A stretch of 50,248 nucleotides of DNA from Hyphomicrobiales bacterium (lineage in GTDB: Bacteria; Pseudomonadota; Alphaproteobacteria; Rhizobiales; JAJFHB01), in the NCBI GenBank assembly GCA_021775615.1, contig JAJFHL010000233.1, positions 1 to 50,248 of the forward strand, read 5' to 3'. Position 1 is the stretch's first letter. Every line of letters begins with the position of its first letter. Below the pieces are notes generated by a model. The model was not told the DNA's origin. It did no database searches and was given only the letters and a program-made list of their open reading frames with translations. This document shows, in pieces, positions 24,450 to 32,942 of this stretch. A program made the position numbers and the translations under genes.

Positions 24450-24947
24450 GTGGCATTCCTCGACCTCATGCGCAAGATGACCGCCGCCGCGGTGGCCGGG
24501 GACGGCCGCGGCGTGGCGCAGTGCTTTACGCCGGACGGCACCTACCACGATGTCTTCTATGGCGCCTTCACCGGACATGACGCCATTGCCGACATGATCG
24601 AAAACCATTTCCACCGCGACGGCGAGGATTTCCGCTGGGACCTGCATGACGCGGTGGACGATGGCGCGATCGGCTATGTGCGCTATGTCTTCAGCTACAC
24701 ATCGAGGCTGACCGACCATGCGGGACGGCGCTCGGTGTTCGAGGCGGTGAGCATCTGCCGGCTTCGCGACGGCGCGATTGCCGATTACCGGGAAGTCGGA
24801 AACGCCGCCGCCGGGCTGTCGCTGATGGGCTTTGCGGACCGCAAGATTGCCCGTTTCATTGCGCGCGAGGCGCAAGCCCTGACGGCGCGGCCGGAAGCGG
24901 CCGGGCACGTTTCCTTCAAGGCCAACCGCGGAGAGCGTGATGAGTGA
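24450..24947 (+). CDS. NTF2-like/SnoaL-type protein
   Basis: A 165-residue protein whose first 120 residues look like the NTF2/SnoaL-like alpha-beta barrel: VAGDGRGVAQCFTPDGTYHD, FTGHDAIADMIENHF, and the closing FEAVSICRLRDGAIADYRE. Such proteins are small-molecule isomerases, hydratases or binding proteins. About 40 helical residues follow. The start is the GTG at 24450 after gaaacgggag; no ATG matches the domain start, and the ATG six codons further in is the alternative. The stop overlaps the ATG of the enoyl-CoA hydratase gene by eight bases, which implies coupled translation and related roles. Confidence 0.8.
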   Translation: MAFLDLMRKMTAAAVAGDGRGVAQCFTPDGTYHDVFYGAFTGHDAIADMIENHFHRDGEDFRWDLHDAVDDGAIGYVRYVFSYTSRLTDHAGRRSVFEAVSICRLRDGAIADYREVGNAAAGLSLMGFADRKIARFIAREAQALTARPEAAGHVSFKANRGERDE

Positions 24948-25707
24948 CGACATCCTGATCGAAACAAACGAGGCGATCCTGACGATCAGGGTCAACCGCC
25001 CGGAGCGCAAGAACGCCCTGACCGCGGACATGTATGCCGCGATGGCCGACGCGCTGGAAACCGCCGCCGGCGACAGCAGCGCCAATGTCGCCGTCATCCT
25101 TGGGAGCGAGGGCGTCTTTACCGCGGGCAACGATATCAAGGACTTTCTCAACGATCCGCCGCATGGAGAGGCTGCGCCGGTGCACCGGTTCATCAGCTTT
25201 CTGGCGCAGACCGACATGCCCCTCGTTGCCGCCGTCGACGGGCCGGCGATCGGTATCGGCACCACAATGCTGCTGCATTGTGATTTCGTGCATGTCACGG
25301 CGCGGGCGCATTTGCAGATGCCGTTCGTCGACCTGGCGCTGGTGCCGGAGGCCGGATCCTCCTTCCTGGCACCCAGGCTGCTCGGCCATGCCAAGGCCGC
25401 CGAGCTCTTGATGCTGGGCCAGCCTTTCGATGGCGCCGAAGCGGTACGGTTGGGGATCGCCAACCGGCTCTGCACGCCCGAAGAGCTCGAACCGGCGGCG
25501 ATGGCGACGGCGCGGGCACTTGCGGCAAAGCCGCCGGCGGCCCTGCGCGCGACCAAGTCGCTGCTGCGGCAGTCCGAACGCCAGCTCGAGGCGGCCATGC
25601 AGCGCGAAGGCGACGCGTTCGCCAAGGGCTTGAGTTCGGCGGAGGCAAAGGAAGCTTTTGCGGCGTTTCTTGAAAAGCGAAAGCCAGATTTTTCGAGCTG
25701 CGGGTAG
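24940..25707 (+). CDS. Enoyl-CoA hydratase/isomerase family protein
   Basis: A 255-residue crotonase-fold protein, expected to act on an acyl-CoA. The typical pattern is present: RVNRPERKNALT near the N-terminus, GVFTAGNDIKDF forming the first oxyanion-hole strand, VAAVDGPAIGIGTTMLLHCD forming the second, and VDLALVPEAGSS in the active-site loop. The C-terminal helices (LAAKPPAALRATKSLLRQ) are also normal. The Glu in LVPEAGSS agrees with Delta3,Delta2-enoyl-CoA isomerase-like members as well as hydratases, so the reaction is open. The ATG at 24940 overlaps the preceding NTF2-like gene. A LysR gene lies convergent, 19 bases downstream. Confidence 0.93.
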   Translation: MSDDILIETNEAILTIRVNRPERKNALTADMYAAMADALETAAGDSSANVAVILGSEGVFTAGNDIKDFLNDPPHGEAAPVHRFISFLAQTDMPLVAAVDGPAIGIGTTMLLHCDFVHVTARAHLQMPFVDLALVPEAGSSFLAPRLLGHAKAAELLMLGQPFDGAEAVRLGIANRLCTPEELEPAAMATARALAAKPPAALRATKSLLRQSERQLEAAMQREGDAFAKGLSSAEAKEAFAAFLEKRKPDFSSCG

Positions 25708-25726
25708 GTCCCGGGGCGGGATCGTA

Positions 25727-26620
25727 CTAATTGATGGCCGCGTCGAGGAGCCATGCCTTGAATGTCCGGGTTTTCGGGGCGGACGTGCGCGGCAGGGAGG
25801 CGGGCTCGAGAATGTAGTAGGCTGATTCTTCGTCGATCGTCGTTTCGGATAGTGCAACGAGGCGGCCTGCCTTGAGGTCGTCCTGAATGATTGACAGAGG
25901 GCACAGTGCAACGCCCTGCCCCGACAGGGCCGCCGATCGCATGAGATTGAAGTCTTCAAACACCACGCCATCGTCCGCACGCCGCTCCTGCCCGGTGGTC
26001 TTGAGGAACCAGTCGCTCCAGCCACGCCAGTCGGTGTCGTGCAGCAATGGCGCCCCGGCGATCTGTTCCGGGCCGGTCAGGGGGCCGTGCCAGTCGAGCA
26101 AGGACTGGCTGCACACAGGTACCGAGGCGCCGGGAAAGAGAGGGGTCGCACGCGCCCTGGGAACGGCGAGTTTTTCTCTCGAATAGACAATCGCAATATC
26201 GGTCTGGTTGAAATCGATGGGTTGGCCGTGAATGGCGTATGTCAGGCGGATCGGGAAATCGGAGTTTTCAGCGGTAAACTCCGCCATGCGGGGGATCAGC
26301 CAGCATGCCGCGATCGACGGTATTACCGCAATGTTGAGCGGCTCGCCCACCGCGGTTTCGCGGACCTTGCGGCAGGCGTCCCTGATCTCGGTGAAAGCGT
26401 CACCGAGCGAACGCGCCAGGCCTTCTCCCTGAGGTGTCAGACGGGCGCGGCCGCCGCCGCGCTCGAACAGCTGGACGCCGAACCAGTCCTCAAGCTGGCG
26501 GACCTGGTGGCTGATCGCCGACTGGGTTACGAACAGTTCGTCCGCGGCACGCGAAAAACCGTTGTTACGGGCGGCGGCCTCGAAGGCCCTGAGTGCATTT
26601 AATGGTGGTGTCTGATCCAT
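25727..26620 (-). CDS. LysR-family transcriptional regulator, GcvA-like
   Basis: A 297-residue LysR regulator with the same GcvA-like opening as two others in this window (TPPLNALRAFEAAARNNGFS), then AADELFVTQSAISHQVRQLE as the recognition helix region and a C-terminal effector domain (TDIAIVYSREK, SGQGVALCP). It is divergent from the creatinase gene at 26759 with 138 bases between the starts, so it probably senses creatine or a product and controls creatinase and the transporter downstream. This is inferred from position only. Confidence 0.93.
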   Translation of the reverse strand: MDQTPPLNALRAFEAAARNNGFSRAADELFVTQSAISHQVRQLEDWFGVQLFERGGGRARLTPQGEGLARSLGDAFTEIRDACRKVRETAVGEPLNIAVIPSIAACWLIPRMAEFTAENSDFPIRLTYAIHGQPIDFNQTDIAIVYSREKLAVPRARATPLFPGASVPVCSQSLLDWHGPLTGPEQIAGAPLLHDTDWRGWSDWFLKTTGQERRADDGVVFEDFNLMRSAALSGQGVALCPLSIIQDDLKAGRLVALSETTIDEESAYYILEPASLPRTSAPKTRTFKAWLLDAAIN

Positions 26621-26758
26621 CTGAAGCTTGCTGCAACCTCATGAGATATTTTCATATCATACATGAGGTTTGATCCTTTGACAGCGGGCATTGTGCAACA
26701 GAGTTTGTGCAACCGCTGGGAGGTACCCGATATGCGGCACCGAGGGAGATGATGCGCC

Positions 26759-28060
26759 ATGCAGCGGCTGCAAAGGATTGAAGTTCTGTCCGATGATTAC
26801 GGGTGCGCGCCTGTCGCGGCGGCGCCACAGCGGCCCCGCAGGGTCGACTTTCAGGGCAACGGGAAAAAGGCCACGCCGACGTTCTCGATAGCGGAGATGA
26901 AACGTCGGCAAGACGCAATTCGCCACAAGATGGCGGACGGCGGCATCGATGCGGCGCTGTTCACGTCGTACCACAATATCTGCTATTTTTCCGACTTCGT
27001 GTATTGCCAGTTCGGCCGGCGCTACGGTCTCGTCATCGATCATCATGATGCGACGAGCGTCAGCGCGGGGATCGACGGTGGCCAGCCGTGGCGCCGCACA
27101 TTCGGCAACAACGTAACGTACACGGATTGGGAAAAAGACAACTATTTTCACACCTTGCGGGATCTGCTGAAGGGGGTGAGACGGCTTGGCGTCGAGTTCG
27201 ACCATGTCAGTGCGGAGCTGCGCGATCGACTCGCGGACTGGTTTCCGGGCGTGGAGCTGGTTGATATCGCCGGCCCCGCAATGCAGGTGCGAATCATCAA
27301 ATCGACTGAGGAAATCGACCATATCACCGAGATGGCGCGGGTCGCCGACATCGGCGGTGCGGCCTGTGTCGAGATGCTGTGCCAGGGAGTGAGAGAGTAT
27401 GAGGTGGCGCTGCATGCGACGCAGGCGATGGTGCATGAAATCGCGATTACCTGGCCGCATGCCGAACTCATGGACACGTGGACCTGGTTTCAGTCGGGCC
27501 TCAACACCGATGGCGCACACAATCCCCTGACAAGCCGTCAGATACAGGGCGGCGACATTCTCTCGCTCAACTGCTTCCCCATGGTGGCGGGGTACTATGT
27601 TGCGCTTGAACGCACGTTGTTCTGCGACACCGCATCGGATGCGGCCATCCGGTTGTGGGAGGTCAACTGCAAGGTACATGACCGGGGCAAGGAACTGCTG
27701 GTGCCGGGCGCGCGCTGCAGCGATGTGGCGCGCGAACTCAACGCGCTTTACGAAGAGCACGAGCTTTTGCAGTACAGGTCGTTCGGCTATGGGCATTCCT
27801 TTGGCGTGTTGTGCCACTATTACGGCCGCGAGGGCGCGCTTGAACTGCGTGAAGACTGCGACACGGTGCTCGAACCGGGCATGGTGCTATCCATGGAGCC
27901 GATGATCACGGTGCCCGATCACCTGCCGGGTGGCGGTGGCTACCGCGAGCATGACACCTTGGTGATTACGCAAGACGGCAACCGCAATATGACGCAGTTC
28001 CCGTATGGTCCGGACCAGATGATCATTGCGGCATGTCCTGCCGGGCGGGTCGACGAATAG
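26759..28060 (+). CDS. Creatinase (creatine amidinohydrolase)
   Basis: A 433-residue enzyme of the M24 'pita-bread' fold that hydrolyses creatine to sarcosine and urea. It matches Pseudomonas creatinase throughout: FTSYHNICYFSDFVYCQFGR, IDGGQPWRRTFG, ELMDTWTWFQSGLNTDGAHN, GDILSLNCFPMVAGYYVALE, SFGYGHSFGVL, SMEPMI. The catalytic His (His254) and the two active-site Glu (Glu284, Glu380) are at the spacing of His232, Glu262 and Glu358 in the Pseudomonas enzyme, and the metal ligands of M24 peptidases are not conserved, as expected. The N-terminus is about 20 residues longer than usual; the ATG at 26759 has a GAGGGAG about ten bases upstream. A polyamine-type ABC transporter follows 207 bases later. 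Confidence 0.93.
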   Translation: MQRLQRIEVLSDDYGCAPVAAAPQRPRRVDFQGNGKKATPTFSIAEMKRRQDAIRHKMADGGIDAALFTSYHNICYFSDFVYCQFGRRYGLVIDHHDATSVSAGIDGGQPWRRTFGNNVTYTDWEKDNYFHTLRDLLKGVRRLGVEFDHVSAELRDRLADWFPGVELVDIAGPAMQVRIIKSTEEIDHITEMARVADIGGAACVEMLCQGVREYEVALHATQAMVHEIAITWPHAELMDTWTWFQSGLNTDGAHNPLTSRQIQGGDILSLNCFPMVAGYYVALERTLFCDTASDAAIRLWEVNCKVHDRGKELLVPGARCSDVARELNALYEEHELLQYRSFGYGHSFGVLCHYYGREGALELREDCDTVLEPGMVLSMEPMITVPDHLPGGGGYREHDTLVITQDGNRNMTQFPYGPDQMIIAACPAGRVDE

Positions 28061-28267
28061 AGCGTGGAAAGAGCCGTCAACGTCGGCAGAGACATGCTGA
28101 CAGGACAAATCCGGCACGGCGTTAAGGAGTTGTCACAGAGCAACCTTGCATGTCGCTCCGAGACATGATTTGTTCGTGCGAAAATGAGCGCCCGCGATTG
28201 ACGTGGGATAAACAGTCTTGCGTGGCATGAGCCATAGCGGCGGATTGAGACGGGTCTGGGGAGTGCG

Positions 28268-29395
28268 ATGGGTGGATCGAACGGAGCTGGCGAACCGATG
28301 GTTCGCTTTGAAGGCGTCCAGAAGAGCTATGATGGCGAGGCACTGGTCGTAAAGGACCTGAACCTCGACATATCGAAAGGCGAGTTCGTCACCATGCTCG
28401 GGCCATCCGGTTCGGGCAAGACAACCTGTCTTATGATGCTTGCCGGTTTTGAACCGGCGACATACGGCGAGATCTATCTCGAAGGCGAGCCGATCAACAA
28501 TGTTCCGCCGCACAAGCGCGGCATCGGCATGGTGTTCCAGAACTATGCACTGTTTCCGCATATGACCATTGCGGAAAACCTGGCCTTTCCGCTGCAGGTA
28601 CGCGGCATGGGCAAGGCCGAACAGGAAGAGCGCGTCAAGAAGGCGCTGGAGATGGTGGAACTGCCGACCCTGGGCGGACGCCGCCCGGCGCAGCTCTCCG
28701 GCGGCCAGCAGCAGCGCGTTGCGGTGGCGCGCGCATTGGTGTTCGAGCCCTCCCTCATCTTGATGGACGAGCCCCTGGGCGCGCTCGACAAGCAGCTGCG
28801 CGAGCAGATGCAGTATGAAATCAAGCATATTCACGAGAACCTGAAGGTTACCGTCGTCTATGTGACGCACGATCAGGCCGAAGCGCTGACCATGTCGGAC
28901 CGCATTGCGGTCTTCAACGACGGGGTCATCCAGCAGCTGTCATCGCCGGAAGACCTCTATGAGCGGCCCGACAATGCCTTCGTCGCGCAGTTCATCGGCG
29001 AGAACAACAAGCTGGCCGGCACGGTTCAGGAGATCGACAAGGACAAGGTGGCCACGGTCAAACTCGACAGCGGCGACGTGGTCAAGGCCCAGGCCGTTGC
29101 GGTCAACGGCAAGGGCGACCGGACCTTGCTGTCGATACGCCCGGAGCGGGTTGCGATCGCGCCCAAGAAGCTGAAGAACACGATTGTCCTCGATGGCACG
29201 ATCGAAGAGCTGATTTATCTTGGCGATCATATCCGCACCCGCATGTCGGTTGCCGGCCACAACGATTTCGTCGTCAAGGTTCCGAATAATTCTGGGCACC
29301 ATGTGCTCAAGGAAGGCGAAAAGACCACGCTCGGCTGGATCGCAGAGGACTGCCGGGCGCTGGACTACAATATCTACGACAAGGATCACGGGTGA
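28268..29395 (+). CDS. ABC transporter ATP-binding protein, PotA-like (importer 1)
   Basis: A 375-residue ATPase for a polyamine/opine-type importer. Walker A is GPSGSGKTT (45-53), the Q-loop is [11 protein letters not shown], the signature LSGGQQQR (143-150), Walker B LILMDEP (163-169) and the H-loop [14 protein letters not shown]. The last 120 residues form the TOBE domain typical of PotA/FbpC-type subunits ([10 protein letters not shown]). It is the first gene of a four-gene transporter set (ATPase, binding protein, two permeases) downstream of creatinase, so the cargo may be creatine or a related guanidino compound. An earlier ATG is absent; an internal ATG at residue 11 is the alternative start. 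Confidence 0.95.
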   Translation: MGGSNGAGEPMVRFEGVQKSYDGEALVVKDLNLDISKGEFVTMLGPSGSGKTTCLMMLAGFEPATYGEIYLEGEPINNVPPHKRGIGMVFQNYALFPHMTIAENLAFPLQVRGMGKAEQEERVKKALEMVELPTLGGRRPAQLSGGQQQRVAVARALVFEPSLILMDEPLGALDKQLREQMQYEIKHIHENLKVTVVYVTHDQAEALTMSDRIAVFNDGVIQQLSSPEDLYERPDNAFVAQFIGENNKLAGTVQEIDKDKVATVKLDSGDVVKAQAVAVNGKGDRTLLSIRPERVAIAPKKLKNTIVLDGTIEELIYLGDHIRTRMSVAGHNDFVVKVPNNSGHHVLKEGEKTTLGWIAEDCRALDYNIYDKDHG

Positions 29396-29499
29396 GCGCG
29401 ATCCTTTCGGGAGACAAGGCGGGAGCAACTGCCTGCCCTGTAGATCGACGGCAAGGCCGTCAAACACTGAAGTGAAGTGAAAAGGGAGTAAGAAATCTA

Positions 29500-30642
29500 A
29501 TGAAAGATCTTTTGAAAAAGGGAACCGCACTGTCGGCCGTGGTGGCCGGCTGCGTTCTCGCGTTCAGTGCGACCACCACAACCACCGCCAGCGCGGATGA
29601 AGCGTGCGGCGCCGACGTCACAATGACATACGTGTCCTGGGGTGGCGCCTATTCTGCTTCACAGCAGAAAGCCTATCATGACCCGTGGATGGCGAAGTGC
29701 CCGGGCATCAAGATCGTCAACGACGATTCGGCTTCGGAAGGCCTCGCCAAGCTGCGTGCACAGGTGGAAGCCGGCAACGTCACCTGGGATCTGGTCGACA
29801 TGGAAGCGGCGCAAGCGGTCACCGCCTGTGAAGAGGGCCTTGCCGAAGAGATCGATCCTGATACGCATCTGGCTCCCGCGCCCGATGGCACGCCGGCATC
29901 GAAGGACTTCTTCGACGGCTTTTTCGTCTCCGAATGCTACATTCCGCAGATCGTCTATTCGACGACCTTCGGCTACCGCACGGACGCTTTTGGCGACAAG
30001 AAGCTCAGCAGCATTGCCGACGTCTTCGACCTCGAGGCTTTCCCCGGCAAGCGGGCTCTTGAGAAACGACCCGATGGAAACCTCGAATGGGCTCTGATCG
30101 CCGACGGCGTTCCGGCCTCTGACGTCTATGACGTTCTCGAGACCGAAGAAGGCGTCGCACGCGCTTTCAACAAGCTCGCCACCATCAAGGACCAGGTGAT
30201 TTGGTGGACCAAGGGCGCCCAGCCGCCGCAGCTGCTTGCTGACGGTGAAGTGGTGATCGCGTCCGCCTATAACGGCCGCCTGTTCTCCGCGATCGTCGAG
30301 AAGAACCAGCCGATTGCCATGATGTGGCAGTGGCAGGTCTTCGCCATCGATGGCTGGGTGATCCCCAAGGGCACCAAGAACAAGGACCAGGTGTTGAAGT
30401 ACCTGCGGTTCGCCACCGACACGCAACGCCTGGCGGATCAGGCCAAGTACATCTCCTACGGCCCGGCGCGCAAGTCGTCCGCTCCGCTGGTGGGCAAGCA
30501 TGCCGACCTCGGTATCGACATGGGTCCGCACATGCCGACGGCGCCTGAAAACGCCAAGGAAACGCTGCTGTACAACACCGACTGGTGGGCCGACAATCGC
30601 GAGTCCTTCGACGAGCGCTTCAACGCTTGGCTGGCCAAGTAA
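29500..30642 (+). CDS. Periplasmic substrate-binding protein, PotD-like (importer 1)
   Basis: A 380-residue exported protein with a signal peptide (LLKKGTALSAVVAGCVLAFS, cleavage near ASA-DEA at about 33) and the bacterial extracellular binding-protein fold of the PotD/SpuD group (MTYVSWGGAYSASQQKAYHD, WDLVDMEAAQAV, LEAFPGKRALEKRPDGNLEW, WWTKGAQPPQLLADGEV, AYNGRLFSAIVE). A clear ribosome binding site (aaagggag) precedes the ATG. The ligand is not fixed by sequence; polyamines, opines, or, given the neighbouring creatinase, creatine are possible. A stable hairpin lies directly after the gene, which often keeps binding-protein mRNA more abundant than permease mRNA. Confidence 0.94.
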   Translation: MKDLLKKGTALSAVVAGCVLAFSATTTTTASADEACGADVTMTYVSWGGAYSASQQKAYHDPWMAKCPGIKIVNDDSASEGLAKLRAQVEAGNVTWDLVDMEAAQAVTACEEGLAEEIDPDTHLAPAPDGTPASKDFFDGFFVSECYIPQIVYSTTFGYRTDAFGDKKLSSIADVFDLEAFPGKRALEKRPDGNLEWALIADGVPASDVYDVLETEEGVARAFNKLATIKDQVIWWTKGAQPPQLLADGEVVIASAYNGRLFSAIVEKNQPIAMMWQWQVFAIDGWVIPKGTKNKDQVLKYLRFATDTQRLADQAKYISYGPARKSSAPLVGKHADLGIDMGPHMPTAPENAKETLLYNTDWWADNRESFDERFNAWLAK

Positions 30643-30658
30643 GCCACACGCGACATGA

Positions 30659-30687
30659 CTGCAGAAGGGGGTTTTCCCCTTCTGCAG
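30659..30687 (+). terminator. Intra-operon hairpin after binding-protein gene
   Basis: CTGCAGAAGGGG at 30659-30670 pairs perfectly with CCCCTTCTGCAG at 30676-30687 across a five-base loop (gtttt). It lies 16 bases after the binding-protein stop and about 65 before the permease start, with no T-run behind it, so it is more likely a stabilising or attenuating stem than a full terminator. Confidence 0.75.
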
Positions 30688-30752
30688 AACCATTTCTTTG
30701 AACCTTTGCGAGATGCAGGCAGCACCGTAGAGAACTGCTTGGGGAGCAGAAA

Positions 30753-32024
30753 ATGACAGACGGCACCGTTGCAAACGAGGGCCCCCTTGTCACGTCCGAC
30801 GGGAGGCCGCTGAAACAGAGCCTTCAGGCCGCCCTCAAGCAAAAACGCCGCCAGGCCTTCATGCTGACGGTTCCGCTGCTCGCCTTCATTTTCATATTCT
30901 TTATCGTTCCGATCATTGCGATGCTGTGGCGCAGCGTCGAAAATCCCGAAGTGCCGAATTATCTGCCGAACACGGTTGCCGCGCTCCAGAGCTGGGATGA
31001 GGCAAGCGGCGTGTTGCCCGGCGAAGACGTCTATGCGGCCATGGTCAAGGACCTCCAGATCGGCCGGGAAAACCGCACCATCGGCAAGGTGGGCCGGCGC
31101 CTCAACTATGAAATCCCGGGCATGTCGAGCCTGTTCAAAGGCAGTTCGCGAAAAGCCAAGAATATGACCGAGGCGCCCTTCAAGGACGCCCTGATCAAGG
31201 CCAGCAAGAAGTGGGAGAAGCTTGACGTCTGGCAGCTGATCAAGCGCGAGAGCGGTGATCTCACGGCATCGTACTATCTGTCTGCGATGGACCTGCGGTT
31301 CACGCCCGACGGCTCGGTTGCCGCGCAGCCCGAGAACCGTCAGATCTACATATTCCTGTTCCAGCGCACACTGATCATGAGCGTCGTCATTACCGGACTG
31401 TGCATTCTGCTGGGCTTTCCGATCGCCTATCTTCTGGCGACCATCCCGATGCGCTATGCAGGACTTCTGATGATCCTGGTGCTGCTGCCGTTCTGGACGT
31501 CGCTGCTGGTGAGAACCACAGCGTGGATCGCGCTCCTGCAGTCGCAAGGGGTGATCAACGACTTGCTGGTGGCCATCGGCGTCGTATCAGACGACGGGCG
31601 ATTGCAGCTCATACACAACAAGACCGGCACGTTTATCGCCATGACGCACATTCTGCTGCCGTTCATGATCCTGCCGCTCTATTCGGTGATGAAAACCATT
31701 CCGCCAAGCTACATGCGGGCGGCCCGTTCGATGGGCGCGACGCAGTGGTGGGCTTTCTACAAGGTGTATTTCCCGCTGACACTGTCGGGCATCGGCGCCG
31801 GCACCATTTTGGTGTTCATCCTGTCGATCGGCTTCTACATCACGCCGGCGCTTGTCGGCGGCACCAGCGGAACGCTGATTTCGAACTTCATCGCCAATCA
31901 TGTCTCCGTCACCCTGAACTGGGGGCTGGCGGCGGCCCTGGGGACCATGCTGCTGGCGCTCGTGCTGGTGCTGTACCTGATTTATGACAAGATTGTCGGC
32001 GTCGACAACATGAAGATGGGCTGA
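30753..32024 (+). CDS. ABC transporter permease, PotB-like, with long periplasmic insert (importer 1)
   Basis: A 423-residue inner-membrane permease, clearly longer than the usual 280-310. A first helix (AFMLTVPLLAFIFIFFIVPIIAMLW split at 36-60) is followed by about 130 hydrophilic residues (61-195), then five more helices forming the normal BPD_transp_1 domain. The EAA-like cytoplasmic loop, SYMRAARSMGATQWWAFYKV, contacts the ATPase. The insert is charged, with several Lys-rich and Trp-containing patches, and is predicted to lie in the periplasm, where it could contact the binding protein. The gene is 15 bases before the second permease gene. Confidence 0.93.
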   Translation: MTDGTVANEGPLVTSDGRPLKQSLQAALKQKRRQAFMLTVPLLAFIFIFFIVPIIAMLWRSVENPEVPNYLPNTVAALQSWDEASGVLPGEDVYAAMVKDLQIGRENRTIGKVGRRLNYEIPGMSSLFKGSSRKAKNMTEAPFKDALIKASKKWEKLDVWQLIKRESGDLTASYYLSAMDLRFTPDGSVAAQPENRQIYIFLFQRTLIMSVVITGLCILLGFPIAYLLATIPMRYAGLLMILVLLPFWTSLLVRTTAWIALLQSQGVINDLLVAIGVVSDDGRLQLIHNKTGTFIAMTHILLPFMILPLYSVMKTIPPSYMRAARSMGATQWWAFYKVYFPLTLSGIGAGTILVFILSIGFYITPALVGGTSGTLISNFIANHVSVTLNWGLAAALGTMLLALVLVLYLIYDKIVGVDNMKMG

Positions 32025-32038
32025 GGGGGACATAACTC

Positions 32039-32890
32039 ATGGCACTTCCTGCACACGTCGAGCCCCTTGAGCGCTTCTGGTACTACGCATTCCGGGTGAT
32101 CTGCGCGCTGATCTTCATTTTCCTGATCGGCCCGATCCTGGTGATCATTCCGCTGTCGTTCAACGCGATCCCCTATTTCTCGTTTACCCCTGAAATGCTG
32201 TCTTTCGATCCGGCCGGCTATTCAACGAAATGGTATAAGGACTTCTTCACCAACCCGAACTGGCAGGGCGGTGTGAGGAACAGCTTCATCATCGCCTTCT
32301 TCGCGACGATCCTGTCGGCCAGCCTCGGCACCCTGGCGGCGCTGGGCCTGAGCCGCCCGGAAATGCCATTCCAGAAGACCTTCATGGCATTGTTGATTTC
32401 ACCGATGATCGTGCCGCTGATCATTTCCGCGGCGGGCATGTATTTCTTCTATTCCGACATCGGCCTGGCTTCGACCCATCTGGGCGTGATCATTGCCCAT
32501 GCGGCGCTCGGCACGCCTTTCGTGGTGATCACGGTGACCGCCACACTGACCGGTTTCGACCATTCGCTCACCCGCGCCGCGGCCAGCCTCGGGGCGCCGC
32601 CGCATACGGTATTCTTCAAGGTGATCATGCCGCTCATCCTGCCGGGCATCATCTCAGGCGGACTGTTCGCCTTCATCACTTCGTTCGACGAGGTGGTGGT
32701 GGTGCTCTTCGTCGGCAGTTACGAACAGCGAACGATCCCGTGGCAGATGTTCTCAGGCATTCGCGAGCAGATATCGCCGACTATCCTGGCGGTGGCGACG
32801 ATCCTGGTGATGATCTCCATCTGTCTGCTGGCGACCGTTGAGCTGCTGCGCCGCCGCTCGGAACGCCTGCGGGGCCTGTCGCCAGCCTGA
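32039..32890 (+). CDS. ABC transporter permease, PotC-like (importer 1)
   Basis: A 283-residue permease of usual PotC length with six predicted helices, the first being VICALIFIFLIGPILVIIPL. The loop HSLTRAAASLGAPPHTVFFK is the EAA motif that docks on the ATPase, and LPGIISGGLFAFITSFDEVV is the conserved segment after it. It pairs with the long permease encoded just upstream to form the membrane channel. It closes the creatinase-linked transporter operon; the convergent aspartate dehydrogenase gene ends 52 bases further on. Confidence 0.95.
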   Translation: MALPAHVEPLERFWYYAFRVICALIFIFLIGPILVIIPLSFNAIPYFSFTPEMLSFDPAGYSTKWYKDFFTNPNWQGGVRNSFIIAFFATILSASLGTLAALGLSRPEMPFQKTFMALLISPMIVPLIISAAGMYFFYSDIGLASTHLGVIIAHAALGTPFVVITVTATLTGFDHSLTRAAASLGAPPHTVFFKVIMPLILPGIISGGLFAFITSFDEVVVVLFVGSYEQRTIPWQMFSGIREQISPTILAVATILVMISICLLATVELLRRRSERLRGLSPA

Positions 32891-32942
32891 TTTATCTGGT
32901 TGGGCGGAAGAACAGGCCGGCGCCGAACAACATTGAAGCGCT

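Noticed and set aside
23889-25904. A 671-codon open frame on the minus strand
   Set aside because: Most of it is antisense to the NTF2-like and enoyl-CoA hydratase genes, its text is arginine/serine/proline-rich without domains, and it only overlaps the DadA region in another frame. It is a shadow of GC-rich coding.
28149-28167. Short inverted repeat CATGTC...GACATG upstream of importer 1
   Set aside because: Only six-base arms with a seven-base spacer, no second copy and no T-run; too weak to report as an operator or terminator.
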